From NCBI RefSeq assembly GCF_932526225.1, contig NC_064043.1:4021501-4085500 (forward strand): DNA of 64,000 nt, written 5' to 3'. The notes below the pieces were generated by a model. The model was not told the origin of the DNA. It made no database searches and saw only the letters and a list, made by a program, of their open reading frames with translations. The position numbers and the translations under genes were made by a program. This document shows, in pieces, positions 36,501-46,576 of the stretch (positions are counted from its first letter, which is position 1; the number at the start of each line of letters is the position of its first letter). This stretch comes from Nematostella vectensis. Taxonomy: Eukaryota; Cnidaria; Anthozoa; Actiniaria; Edwardsiidae.

Positions 36501-36598
36501 CGCGCCATATGGCGACCAGGGAATGAGCCAATGTGTACTCTGTAGGCAGTGATGTCGATGCCCATGTTGAAGTCTTGCAAGCAGAAGCCGGATCTCAA
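33521..36598 (-). CDS. Penelope-like element ORF: N-terminal domain with 2A-like motif, reverse transcriptase, GIY-YIG
   Basis: Intact ORF of 1025 codons. Residues 58-73 are hydrophobic and lead into DIETNPGP (74-81), the signature of 2A ribosome-skipping peptides, which would release the first 80 residues. An arginine-rich block lies around 270. Reverse transcriptase from about 480 to 780: GRPIISSNSHPTERISEFVD, LDVSSLYTNIP, GTAMGTRMAP and the YIDD box near 660. The C-terminus from about 925 has the GIY-YIG endonuclease pattern (VIYMIQCNRCNLQYIGETKR, then KLKERFNDH), preceded by a CxxxCxxC-type CEKNCLTC segment. All are typical of endonuclease-positive Penelope-like elements. The start is the first in-frame Met; downstream Mets at 12 and 31 are possible. 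Confidence 0.92.
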   Translation of the reverse strand: MRSGFCLQDFNMGIDITAYRVHIGSFPGRHMARSKPKNISTRQRSPTNLKCTLHNRPAIFMLFVLPILIAKSMDIETNPGPVTNMFMDSSDPQPLTDNLIYPLTPLFNKTKKIQLKLVRFQHHLINFTFYRVHNLLPQPILPRPPIRSHDRNFNRQWYFISRNAATKHLKLLTRECNRKIAASSQELLHHRTLLERSCTNNAYIFYCRKLDSMALSLKSLLENRRNNKYSRRNLPNPDNDNTSTITPQAAPNTNPPPVATPAPQRRRRRRRRRRKNNSVVTLDSTSVINISSTSLSPDETSVLARGLTFCPTPRKIDWSQVNADIYDFNRRMRLAEYFFNEDKPNDNDTLSFDSSFNPFRNKSTWTPSSGRDNSLDTFLNSVKLQIQNSTLNKTRSNITPGERNALTQLNQRQDIIIKPADKGSGTVVMDKDWYINECNRQLNDTKFYTQLDADITNDIQKRVTTYINRMHTDGIINQDTKSYLTPKDSKPGRFYILPKIHKHGNPGRPIISSNSHPTERISEFVDYYLQPLVSKLPSYVKDTNHFLNILLTLSNLPTDSLLVTLDVSSLYTNIPHNDGINACHHFLRTCNTNPIPAGTICDLIRMILQMNNFSFNDKHYLQKHGTAMGTRMAPSFACLFLGLFETNALRDAPYKPHTWLRYIDDIFVVWTEGLDKLNAFVDYLNNLHPTIKFTSSHSYNNVPFLDVNVSLVNSKIETDLYSKPTDKHQHLLFSSCHPHHTKKAIPYSLALRIRRICSTEESFNNRCNELTNYLLKRGYKPAFLKRQILRVANISRIDALRPNNNNHKNSRRIPFVTTYNPTLPNINNIIRRNYNLLLSSKRCHKVFTEPPLVAFRRSPNLRDILVKAKLPSDRSPTNQPPGAFRCEKNCLTCPYIRTDGLTSYTFFSTGETRPITSHITCNTKNVIYMIQCNRCNLQYIGETKRKLKERFNDHRRTVDSQSRSIPTHAAEHFLKPNHSASDIELIPIEKIRNNRDSIRKAREATLIARAGTLEPGGLNRREETV

Positions 36599-36998
36599 TG
36601 TGGAGATCGGTGGTTGAGATTGAATTTACAAAAACGTAGGAAGAAACCACCGGACAGCCTCTATCTGCTGGTGTGCGTCGGACCTTGTGGTCTGCGTCGA
36701 CAGTTGATTAATTAATAAAACCTTTAAAAGAAAAAGTCGACAACAACGCAGATTTATGTTTTTTAGAACGATATTTCGGCAGGCCAATACCTGCCTTCTT
36801 CAGGTTATAAATGAGTTACAATGGCATGTTATAGCTAGTATATGTACAAAGTTCATTGATGATTAACTAACAAAAGGTAAAAATAGTAATTGAGTGACAA
36901 AGTACAAAGTTCATTGATGATTAACTAACAAAAGGTAAAAATAGTAATTTAGTGACTTATGGAAGATGGTAAATAGGGTGGTGTGGATTACTAAGTAG

Positions 36999-38712
36999 CT
37001 AAACGGTTTCTTCACGCCGGTTGAGGCCACCGGGTTCAAGAGTGCCAGCGCGAGCTATCAATGTGGCTTCTCTTGCTTTGCGGATGGAGTCGCGGTTATT
37101 TCTTATTTTTTCAATAGGTATTAGCTCTATGTCAGAAGCTGAGTGGTTGGGTTTTAGGAAGTGTTCAGCGGCGTGGGTTGGTATGGATCGAGATTGAGAG
37201 TCTACAGTTCTGCGGTGGTCATTAAAGCGTTCTTTTAATTTGCGTTTAGTTTCCCCAATATATTGAAGGTTACAGCGGTTACATTGAATCATATAAATCA
37301 CGTTTTTAGTATTGCAGGTTATGTGGGAGGTTATAGGTCGTGTTTCACCTGTTGAGAAAAATGTGTAGCTTGTAAGGCCATCGGTTCTAATATAGGGGCA
37401 GGTTAGGCAGTTTTTTTCGCAACGGAAAGCACCGGGAGGTTGGTTGGTGGGAGAGCGGTCGGAAGGTAGCTTGGCTTTAACGAGGATGTCGCGGAGGTTA
37501 GGTGAGCGGCGAAAGGCGACAAGAGGGGGCTCAGTGAAAACCTTATGGCATCGCTTAGACGAGAGTAGAAGGTTGTAGTTTCTACGGATTATGTTGTTGA
37601 TGTTAGGTAGTGTAGGGTTATAGGTAGTGACAAAGGGGATGCGACGGGAGTTTTTGTGGTTGTTATTATTAGGGCGTAGGGCGTCAATGCGGGAAATGTT
37701 AGCAACGCGTAGGATTTGTCTCTTGAGAAAAGCGGGTTTATAGCCACGCTTGAGGAGGTAGTTGGTGAGTTCATTGCAGCGGTTATTAAAGCTTTCTTCT
37801 GTAGAACAAATGCGGCGAATACGGAGGGCGAGGCTATAGGGGATGGCCTTTTTGGTGTGATGAAGATGGCAAGATGAAAAAAGAAGGTGTTGGTGTTTGT
37901 CAGTAGGTTTGGAGTAGAGGTCAGTTTCGATTTTACTATTAACAAGGGAGACATTAACGTCAAGAAAAGGTACATTGTTATAGGAGTGGGAGCTTGTAAA
38001 TTTAATGGTGGGGTGTAGATTGTTAAGATAATCTACAAAAGCGTTCAATTTGTCTAGGCCCTCAGTCCATACAACAAAAATATCGTCGATGTATCTTAAC
38101 CACGTATGGGGTTTGTAGGGGGCGTCACGCAAAGCGTTGGTTTCAAATAGACCAAGAAAGAGACAGGCGAAAGAGGGTGCCATGCGTGTGCCCATTGCGG
38201 TGCCATGCTTCTGGAGGTAGTGTTTGTCATTAAAGGAGAAGTTGTTCATTTGGAGGATCATGCGGATTAAATCACAAATAGTGCCAGCAGGGATGGGGTT
38301 AGTGTTACATGTGCGAAGGAAGTGGTGACAAGCGTTGATGCCATCATTATGTGGAATATTAGTATAGAGGCTAGAGACGTCGAGTGTGACCAGGAGAGAG
38401 TCTGTTGGTAGGTTGCTGAGTGTTAATAAAATGTTTAAGAAGTGGTTAGTGTCTTTAACGTATGATGGAAGTTTACTTACTAATGGCTGGAGGTAGTAGT
38501 CTACAAATTCTGAGATGCGTTCGGTGGGGTGGGAGTTAGAGGAAATAATGGGGCGTCCAGGATTACCATGTTTATGTATTTTAGGGAGTATGTAAAACCG
38601 TCCAGGTTTAGAGTCTTTGGGTGTGAGGTAGGATTTAGTGTCCTGATTAATTATTCCGTCCGTGTGCATTCGGTTGATGTAAGTTGTGACTCGTTTTTGT
38701 ATGTCATTAGTA
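36999..38712 (-). pseudogene. 5'-truncated second Penelope ORF copy
   Basis: Same reading frame as the full copy at offset 3478, lacking roughly the first 455 residues including the 2A-like motif and arginine-rich block, but retaining most of the reverse transcriptase and the GIY-YIG domain. I found one base difference from the full copy in the compared regions (37863, A for G, giving CHLHH instead of CHPHH), so the copies are almost identical and recent. Confidence 0.85.
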
Positions 38713-38742
38713 TGTCATTTTTGTATGTATTAGTTTCTATAT

Positions 38743-41700
38743 TGGTTGAAATTGCTCTCTTCGAATCATTAGTCAAATAAATTGATACTGGCAAAGATAT
38801 TCTTTTTTACAAACCACATAGTACAAGTCTATGTCTACGCTTAAATTAGCCCTAACGCGCTTCATTTGGTGTTTAAGAATATATACTTATACGTTTTTTT
38901 GATAAATACCACAAAAGCAAGATAAAGTCAATGTTTCCGCTCCATGACAAAACGCTAAAGGGAAAACGAATTTATCATCTTATTTATCTAGAGTCTATCA
39001 TGTTCCGTATGAAAAATATACCTTAGAGACGGTTGATTATTTTATTTTTTTCTATTTGAACTGTACATGATTTCCCTGAGGAACACTAATAAAGTATCAT
39101 ATTTTGCCTAGTCACTTTTTTCCATTCAGGGGGCATAGTTTTTTTTTTAAAAAAAGGCACTCAATCGGCAGCTGCAGGCGAGTGGACGTTCAATCTTTTG
39201 TCAAAATGCGAGCGGAAACTGTCATCTGATGGGGCGCGGATGCACAAGGCGGAGGCTAAAGCTATCGGGGTGGTTTGCTATAGGCTCAATTTCAATAGCA
39301 TATTTTTTAAGGGGTCAGGATAATTCAGTTATTATTTTCACTGGGCCCTTTTAAAGGAGAAATACTAGTACAGTTCACTTCACTTTCCACCAATGTCGTG
39401 GCTCCTAGAAGTAACAGTGATCATTTTGTTTATTTGGTCTTACATTTGTCATTGAACGTGTGTTTCGTGTTTGAAATACGGTAGTTGTCCTCTTTTGTAT
39501 ATAAGGTTTGTTTACGTGCCCTATTTCGAACATCTTTTACCGGCCGTGGGTGTAAAAAAAAAAACTATAGATTGAAACGCACGGGTCTTTCATGATATCC
39601 ACCAATGAACTCAGATCATTGTTTTTTTTTTCGACGCATGGGAGGGAGGGCACGGGGGCGGACTCAGTTTCCTCAGTGAACGCAGCTGTCTTTTGCGGTT
39701 TGAATGATTTTGGCCTTTATTTCGAATGGGAAAAATGGAATCAATTTTCCACCTTTCCGTGCATTAGCGAGGAAGAAGGAAGCGAGCAAAGTGCTAAGAT
39801 TTTTTTCTTTTATAAAAATGATGTCTTTTAAATTTACAGAAACAGAGGTTTTGCCTTTGGTGAAATCTTCGCCATGTTCCTGGATTAGGGAGCAAACAAC
39901 AACAAAAACAATCAACATAATTTATAACCTACATAGCTTAAAACGTTGGATTCTAAACAGTACTATTCATGGTTCGCTGCGATAATATGTCATATGATTC
40001 TGAACCATACTCTAAATTGGATGGCTAATCACAGAAATATAAACAAAGTCGGAAATATTACAAGTAAACAAATTATAGCGTGCTTTTGAATGCACATGTT
40101 TTGTTTGTTCGTTTTTTTTTTTTTCTCTCTCCGGTGATAAACATCCCACAACACAGAGTCATGTATCAACAAAAAATCAACAAACCCCCACATAAATACG
40201 AGTATAGTTTTTATATTTGGGTTGTCATAGAAAGTCAATGATTTGCATCTTATGTAAGCCGACCTTAGACTTGAATGTAAACCCCCCTTTGGGCTGCCAG
40301 AAAGCCATATGTAACACTGTTACCACCCCCCCCCCCCCTTGTCACACTGAGCCAAATCACCCCTGAATTAAAATCACAATTTCATCTTCAGATTATTTGC
40401 TGGCATGTCTGAATTATCACTCTTGTGTTTCCTTTGTAAATCGCCGTTCTGGTCTGATCCTTCTTCCTTTAAGTCAAATAAACATATACAATATTGATCA
40501 CCTTTTGGCCCGGAGTATTCATCGCTGTTTCAATTGTCAAGAATGTCGAAGGGACATACGTATGATAACCCGTTAAAAGATTGACTACGATCCGTGCACT
40601 GAATGGCGCTGTTTTTAAAGTCCTTGCTATATTGAGGCTTCATTCATGAAATTCTTGTAATTTTCCAGAAGCCTTATTAAAGGCGTTACTCATAAAAACT
40701 GTTTGAAATTCGTAAAATCTGTTGCACATGGAGGTTTTATGTAATTGTCGTGTCTGGGGCATGTGCGCGTTTCTTCTAGAAACCGGACGATAGAAACCTA
40801 CGCTCGCAAATGTGCACGATCGTTAAGTTAGTCTAATGGTTTGTTTTCAGAGAAACTGTAAATTATATTTTCCGTGTATTCAATGCTGGATAATAACACA
40901 AGGAGGTGCCTGAGGAAAAATAATAAAACATTTGTATATAGGGAGAAAGGATAATATATTTTCGGAAATAAATTAAGGTAAATTAATTCATGGTTTTACA
41001 GGACTACAAGTTTATCTTTTTACTCTAAAGTGTAACCCTGATTGATCTGAGTTATTATCACTTTTTTTTATAGGAACGTCTATTTTTCAGTTAAGGCTGG
41101 GCCGCTCTTATGTTTGGAGCATTTTAAGGCTGAATATTTTCTTAACACATTGACCTCTCAACCGGCCTGTACCGGCTTTGAGAAGTACCCACAACCCCAA
41201 AAAATTCATTAATACAAAATAAACACAACAAGATAAAGATACTCAGGCATCAGTCTAAGGGATAAATGGTCTTGAAGATATGCATACAACCAAGGTGTTG
41301 GCAACTACTCTTAAGCCAAATAACAGCACAGGTTCTTTGACAAATTTCAAATCGAACAAGGAAAGAAAAGCCGAATCACCCCTCTCAAGAAAACGCTCAA
41401 AATACCACACAAGGGAGAGACATCAGCAAACACAGCTCAAGACACAAATAGATACCTTTATTCTGATCCTCCAGGTTCATTTCCATGGCCTCAAAACACA
41501 ATGTCCACTCTTTGAAGGCTTGTAAAACCACTTGGATGCCTTTACAGATTGCAAAGCATTCTGGGAGATCCAGAGAAAAATTCACGAGGGGAGGGCCAGT
41601 CAACACTCCTCTCCCCAAAGTCAGATTGTTTTTTATATTCTTTTCACCACGAAGCCAAACAAATCAATTCCAGGTCATACAGACCCAGAATAACAGTGTA

Positions 41701-42866
41701 AACAATTTTGGAATCAATTTGGTTCCAGAAAAGACAGAATTTAGGAGAGCTGTGGTGATTCATTAGAAAATTATTTTCTTATCCAGGCAAAGCCAAACAA
41801 GAAAAAATCACCATGAATCCACCTTTGCTTGCAAATATCCATAAGCAAAACACTCAGTTATGCCCCAATAGACTTCATGATGTCCTGAGACACTCTCCTA
41901 ATATGCTCATAGCTGTATTTTTTATGAAAAATACGGGCGACCATCAACTTGTGCTCGCTTCAGCACAACGATGAGGGATTAAAAGTGGGGTGTGCTGACT
42001 AGGTGCAGCTATGTTTGACTTTGACGGGCTGTATAAAACTCAGAATAGGGGGGGAGGTATCTGTTTTCAGTCTGTTTTTTGTAAATTCAGCTCAAAAATA
42101 GCCAGGAGTCAATGGGTTAATGATGTTCTTAAATTTTAGTGTATATAAGAATACCATACCCAATGAATTATTATTAGGAGGAGAATTACACTAAAGATTA
42201 ATGGCAATAATATAGTTTTTACTATGAGCACAATTTGATTCTGCATTTTGGAACGAATCAGGACTAAAAAGAAAAAATATATTCTATATAAAAAGGTTTT
42301 TATAAAAAAAAGCGTACTCTACTAAGCAGAAAAAAATTGTTCAACGCTTGTATCTCACTAAACTCTTTGCCTCTGTATATATCTGAGCCTCGGCGTGTTC
42401 TTGGCATGTTTTTAAAATTTGGTGAAATCTCAGGCTGGACGTTCTTATAAAAAAGGTTTTTATAAATAAGTGCATTACATTTTAATTATTGGTAAACATC
42501 ATACAAAGGGATTTCAGTTTTTGAAAATCTAGGTATCCAGTCACCCCTAGCATTTCTTTTTTTTTTAGGAAACATACGCTGTTTATAAAAATAAGACTTA
42601 GGATGATTAGGAAATATTAACAGTTACAAAATACGCCAACATTTCGGAGTTTAATTTCAATTTCAATCAATATCCTATCCCCCAAAATGCCCATTTTCAC
42701 CTAAAATCTCTCGTCATCCCCATGAGGTGCTCATTCAATCCCTTTTATAAATATAATTTCAGCACCTAATAAAGAAAAACATTACACATTAAAGCCAATA
42801 GCGACCTCCACCCCACACTTTAATACCCTCCTGCGTTCGTGTCATTCCTTCACACTCCTGCCTTTC
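38743..42866. other. 4.1-kb intergenic region, no gene recognised
   Basis: Non-coding by inspection: AT-rich sequence with a C13 run near 40327, homopolymer A/T runs, and only short unrelated ORFs. The longest (41280-41525 plus, 41485-41766 plus) have no domain I recognise. An exon of an unrecognised gene could be missed. Confidence 0.5.
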
Positions 42867-44672
42867 CTACCCTTCCGCGTAGGGCGTTTTCCTCCTGTTT
42901 TCGTGCTCACATAAGGTAGGTACAAACTGCAAAGTCCGCACATTCACCAGAAGCTTAATATGGTCCGCTTTTTGGACCTGATGAACAATGAGCGACCGAG
43001 CGACGTCACAAACACTCTCCGCCTTGTAATAACAATCTTCGCCGACGCCGTCTTCTTCATCGCAGAACTCGAACCGCAGGAACCTTTTGTTGCTTTGCGC
43101 CTTCACCCCAATCACTTTCATAAGGGAGCCAAAATACGCATCCTCCATCGGGAACACCGCTGCCTCATGTGACGCCTGTAGCAGGCTCGGTAGAAGAGAC
43201 CCTTTAAAAACATACCCTCCCCCTGCGGCGTAAGGAGGGTACACAGGTTCCGAGAACTCCGCCTTGCTTACGTAGAATTTACTGGTCTTATTTCGAGTGG
43301 GCGTATTTTTCCAGTGTATGCGCCCAAGGTACAGCGGTTTCCTTATGCGAAGCAGGCGCATTAAAGGAAGAACATTGACGAAACAGTCGTGGTCTGTTTT
43401 TAGAATGTACTGCGCCTGCGGGCAGTGTTTTTTTGCCCAGCGGAGGATTAGAATTGTTTTGAGAGTTAGGTTTCGGTATGTGTCCAAGAAGTCCCCAATA
43501 ACGATGTCTTTGTACCTGGCCGCCTCGAGACGAAGTAACTGGTTCTTCTCATCGTCTGATGATTGGCCCAGAAAAAATACCGTCTTCCAAGTCCTACAAG
43601 GAACGAAGGTGTATCAACGCAAAAACTTTTTCCGCCGTTCTTTTCATATACGTTCCAAATGCAAATTAATATAGAACAATCAATTTGGTTCATTAGTATG
43701 TATTGGCATTTGAAACAGTACACTAAATAACGGCATCACTTCTCTGCCATTTTTGTGCGTCTTGTCCTTTGATAATATAATCCACATGACGGTATAACGT
43801 GTCTCGCACAAACAAAAATGTGCGCAACGAGACGGAGTCGAGTTTAAGTGACTGTTAGTAGTGACTTGACTTCATTATTGGATTATTAGGGGGGGGGGGG
43901 GGCGACGCACAAATAAATGAAAAAAAAATTTCGATCAAAAAAAAAAACGAACATCAACGTCAAACGTGCGAGTGGTATTCTACTCACAAAATCTTCTCGA
44001 CCAATCAGAGCTCGCGTTTTATTGGCGCTGTTGTATAGTTTATAACCAGAGAACAATAATTGAGTACATAGGCGGGTACATCGGAAGAACAATCCTTTTC
44101 CATTTGATATATATGACTGCGTATCCCCATTAGCAAATCCTGTGTACGCGCATGTAAAGCAATAACGAAAGAAAGACACAGGTCATAACTTACGCGTTTG
44201 CGCCGCGAGACCATTTCCCTTTATTGATGGCGTTCTCTTGGTTTCCCCAAGACAGTCGAATGGCTTCTCTCATCGAAAAACTCTCATGGCAAGAATGTAC
44301 AGCAGCCAATAAGAACACATTCCCGGTACAGAGTGGCATGTGTCCGTCATCTCCATTATCAAGAATGGCTCCAAGTCTTACGAGACCCTGCCGCTCTGTG
44401 TGCTGGTTGAGGCTCGCCTCGTACTGCCCAAAAGTGGAATCGAGAATTTGTCTTACCACTTCCCATGGATTTTCATTGCCAAAGGGTTGCTCTTTCTTAT
44501 ACAAGTCTCTCTCATGTAGCATCAATCCATTCTCAATAAGACTAAGTTTTTTCACCTCTTTGCACGCTTTTCTGTCCTGTTGTAATATATTGATGCGAAA
44601 AATAACCAAACAGCAAGCAGCAATGACGAAGAGTGAAACCAACTTGGAAATTTTCAGAATTAGAGCAGTCAT
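42867..44672 (-). CDS. GT31 beta-1,3-glycosyltransferase, type II Golgi protein (copy A)
   Basis: Galactosyl/N-acetylglucosaminyl-transferase family 31 enzyme of the Golgi. Two exons: 44194-44672 and 42867-43593, phase 2, 401 residues from MTALILKISK (21 more if an upstream in-frame ATG at 44735 is used). A single membrane anchor lies at about 4-26. Family motifs in order: REAIRLSWG, WKTVFFLG, the metal-binding motif KTDHDCFVN (DxD, usually DDD), YPPYAAGGGYV and EDAYFG. Sugar donor and acceptor cannot be told. The intron sits just before WKTVF, at the same place and phase as in copy B. Confidence 0.9.
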
Positions 44673-45028
44673 ACTGCCTACTAGAAAGAAAGCGTTATCT
44701 TCTTTAATAAACTGAGGACTGTATGGACAAAGCAAAACCTATCCAAATATTTACATTTGAAAAAAAAAAAAAAAAAGAGTGTTATGATAAGAATAGTAAA
44801 ACCATGGTTACGAGTGCGTGCTTATGAAATGTATGGACAGATTAAACAAACAAGTGTGATAATGTCTGATGATAATCTCTGATGATTTGAAATGGAACGC
44901 GCATATTTCTGAAGTAACCAGAAAAGTAGCATTTACTAAGACAACTTAAATGTGCGGCTATCGACACCGAAGAGCTCAGTTGCTTTTATACAATGTGCAT
45001 TCGACCGGTTGCAGTCTCCCGTTCTCCC

Positions 45029-45053
45029 GGGGGGGGGGGGGGGGGGGGGGGGG
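45029..45053. repeat. G25 homopolymer run
   Basis: Twenty-five consecutive G, the longest G/C run in the window. Confidence 0.95.
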
Positions 45054-45335
45054 TACTCAGTATATTTGGGTATAGGGGTGTTGCTGGGGTTTTTGAAACC
45101 TGACCCTGTTAAGGACAAAAATTCTGAAAAACCATACCCTGTTTAGGACAACACCCTCAATTTTAGAACCCTGTTTAGGACAAATAAAAATGTCTTACTT
45201 AGTCTATACAAATGCTGTCTTTTATCGCAAAATCGATCGCAGAACCAAGCACTCGGTTATCACGTGAGAGCAAGCAAGGCAATCAGACCGGGGGCGGGAT
45301 CAGCGGTTACGAGTTTTAGCAAGGCAACCAAATCG

Positions 45336-45590
45336 GTACCCTGTTTAGGAGAGCCTTGCTTAAAATTATGTACGCTGTTCAGGGCAGAGAGGCCTGAAAT
45401 ATATACCCTGTTCAGGACAGAAAGGCCTGAAATGTATACCCTTTTCAGGGCAGAGAGGCCTTAAATGTATACCCTGTTCAGGACAAAGAGGCTTGAAATA
45501 TATAGCCTGTTCAGGACAGAGAGGCCTGAAACATATACCCTGTTCAGGACAGAGAGGCCTGAAATATATACCCTGTTCAGGACGGACTTG
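45336..45590. repeat. 33-bp tandem repeat, about eight copies
   Basis: Unit CCCTGTTCAGGACAGAGAGG followed by CCTGAAATATATA. Because 33 is a multiple of three it reads as an 11-residue peptide repeat (TLFRAERPEIY) in one frame, but that frame is stopped at 45464 and there is no gene context. Isolated relatives (ACCCTGTTTAGGACA) occur at about 45135 and 45168. Confidence 0.88.
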
Positions 45591-45887
45591 AAGATACGAG
45601 TACGGTTACGAGTGCGGTGACGGTAGAAAACAATGTATTTAAATTGAGAATTGAAAGGCTGCACGTGAAAATGCGTTCTGTCTGATAGATTTCCAACCGT
45701 TCTCCGCCAAAACACGACGTGAAATTTCAAGTTTTACGGTCTGGCGAGTACGTGGCCGGGTGGAGTATATATTCACCTGTCTCTGTTTCTTATTCTAGAA
45801 ATAAAGTTTACGGTAAATTTCAGTTTGTTTCTGAATATAAAGTCTAGGTAATTTCATCGAAACTATTGTTGAATTTGTCGCCAAGCG

Positions 45888-46162
45888 TTACAGTGAGGAC
45901 ACAGAAAGCGGGCCATGCTGAACGACTTTGACCAATCATATTCGGCTTAAACACCGTAAACATTTCGAAAAATAATTTCTAGCCAATCAGGTTAGGGTGT
46001 TTCCACGCTCAATCGACGGACAAAAATGGTCGACTACACGTACGAGGTCAAATAAACAACGTCCGCCGTTTCACATTGGCTGAACTTTAATGTTTATGGT
46101 GAAGCCGATTCTGATTGGTCAAAGCTGTTCAGCATGGCCCGTTTTCTGTGTCCTCACTGTAA
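45888..46162. mobile_element. 275-bp MITE with about 60-bp terminal inverted repeats
   Basis: Left end TTACAGTGAGGACACAGAAA then GCGGGCCATGCTGAACGACTTTG; the right end is the reverse complement with few differences, ending in CTCACTGTAA. No coding capacity. It sits about 410 bases upstream of GT31 copy B. The ends contain the CCAAT-box-like ACCAATCA / TGATTGGTC. Confidence 0.88.
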
Positions 46163-46576
46163 AGTGTTATCTCGGTCATCCATCCTAGCCGTAGCTGTTG
46201 TCGCATCTTAAAGTCCCTAACATCGCTTCTCGATTTGGCAGTTATTGAAATATTATCCTCGACGTAAACCCCTGTCCTTGGTTTACAGACTTCACGTGTT
46301 TAAACTTTCTCAACCCTTGACATTTGTACAAAAACAAATTGGTATAAAATCAGGCTAAAATCACTGCCAGCAGCATAATTCATACCACAATTGAAACAAC
46401 AGACAATGTCCACGTAACGCATTATAGCTTGGAAGATTAAAAAAAAAACTTTTCAATACTATTTGTCTTCAAAAATTTGCATTATAATAGTTTAAAAAAT
46501 ATTTAAAGTCCCTCGCCATGTATCGCTTCACATGTACCAATCGAACATTTTCGTCAAAGAAATTCGCGAGCCAAAC

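Larger units (their letters stand above)
33138..38742 (-). mobile_element. Penelope-like retroelement: truncated copy plus full copy in tandem, with target duplication
   Basis: The whole insertion is flanked by the 10-base direct repeat GTTTCTATAT (33138-33147 and 38733-38742). The full copy spans 33148-36624 or so; from 36625 the same sequence begins again at a constant offset of 3478 bases and continues to about 38712, where the upstream copy is truncated inside the ORF, then about 20 bases of filler. Transcription runs right to left, so a 5'-truncated copy precedes a complete one, the pLTR arrangement known for Penelope-like elements. The 3' UTR holds a 54-bp tandem duplication (AAAGTTCATTGATGATTAAC) in both copies. 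Confidence 0.9.
44673..46576. other. Head-to-head spacer between the two GT31 genes
   Basis: 1.9 kb holding a G25 run (45029-45053), a 33-bp tandem repeat and a 275-bp inverted-repeat element (separate entries). Promoters of both glycosyltransferases should be here; I recognised no core promoter motif. Confidence 0.6.

Noticed and set aside
41280..41766. Pair of ORFs of 81-93 codons on the plus strand and 73 on the minus strand
   Set aside because: No domain, signal peptide or splice-supported partner exon was recognised; unsupported.
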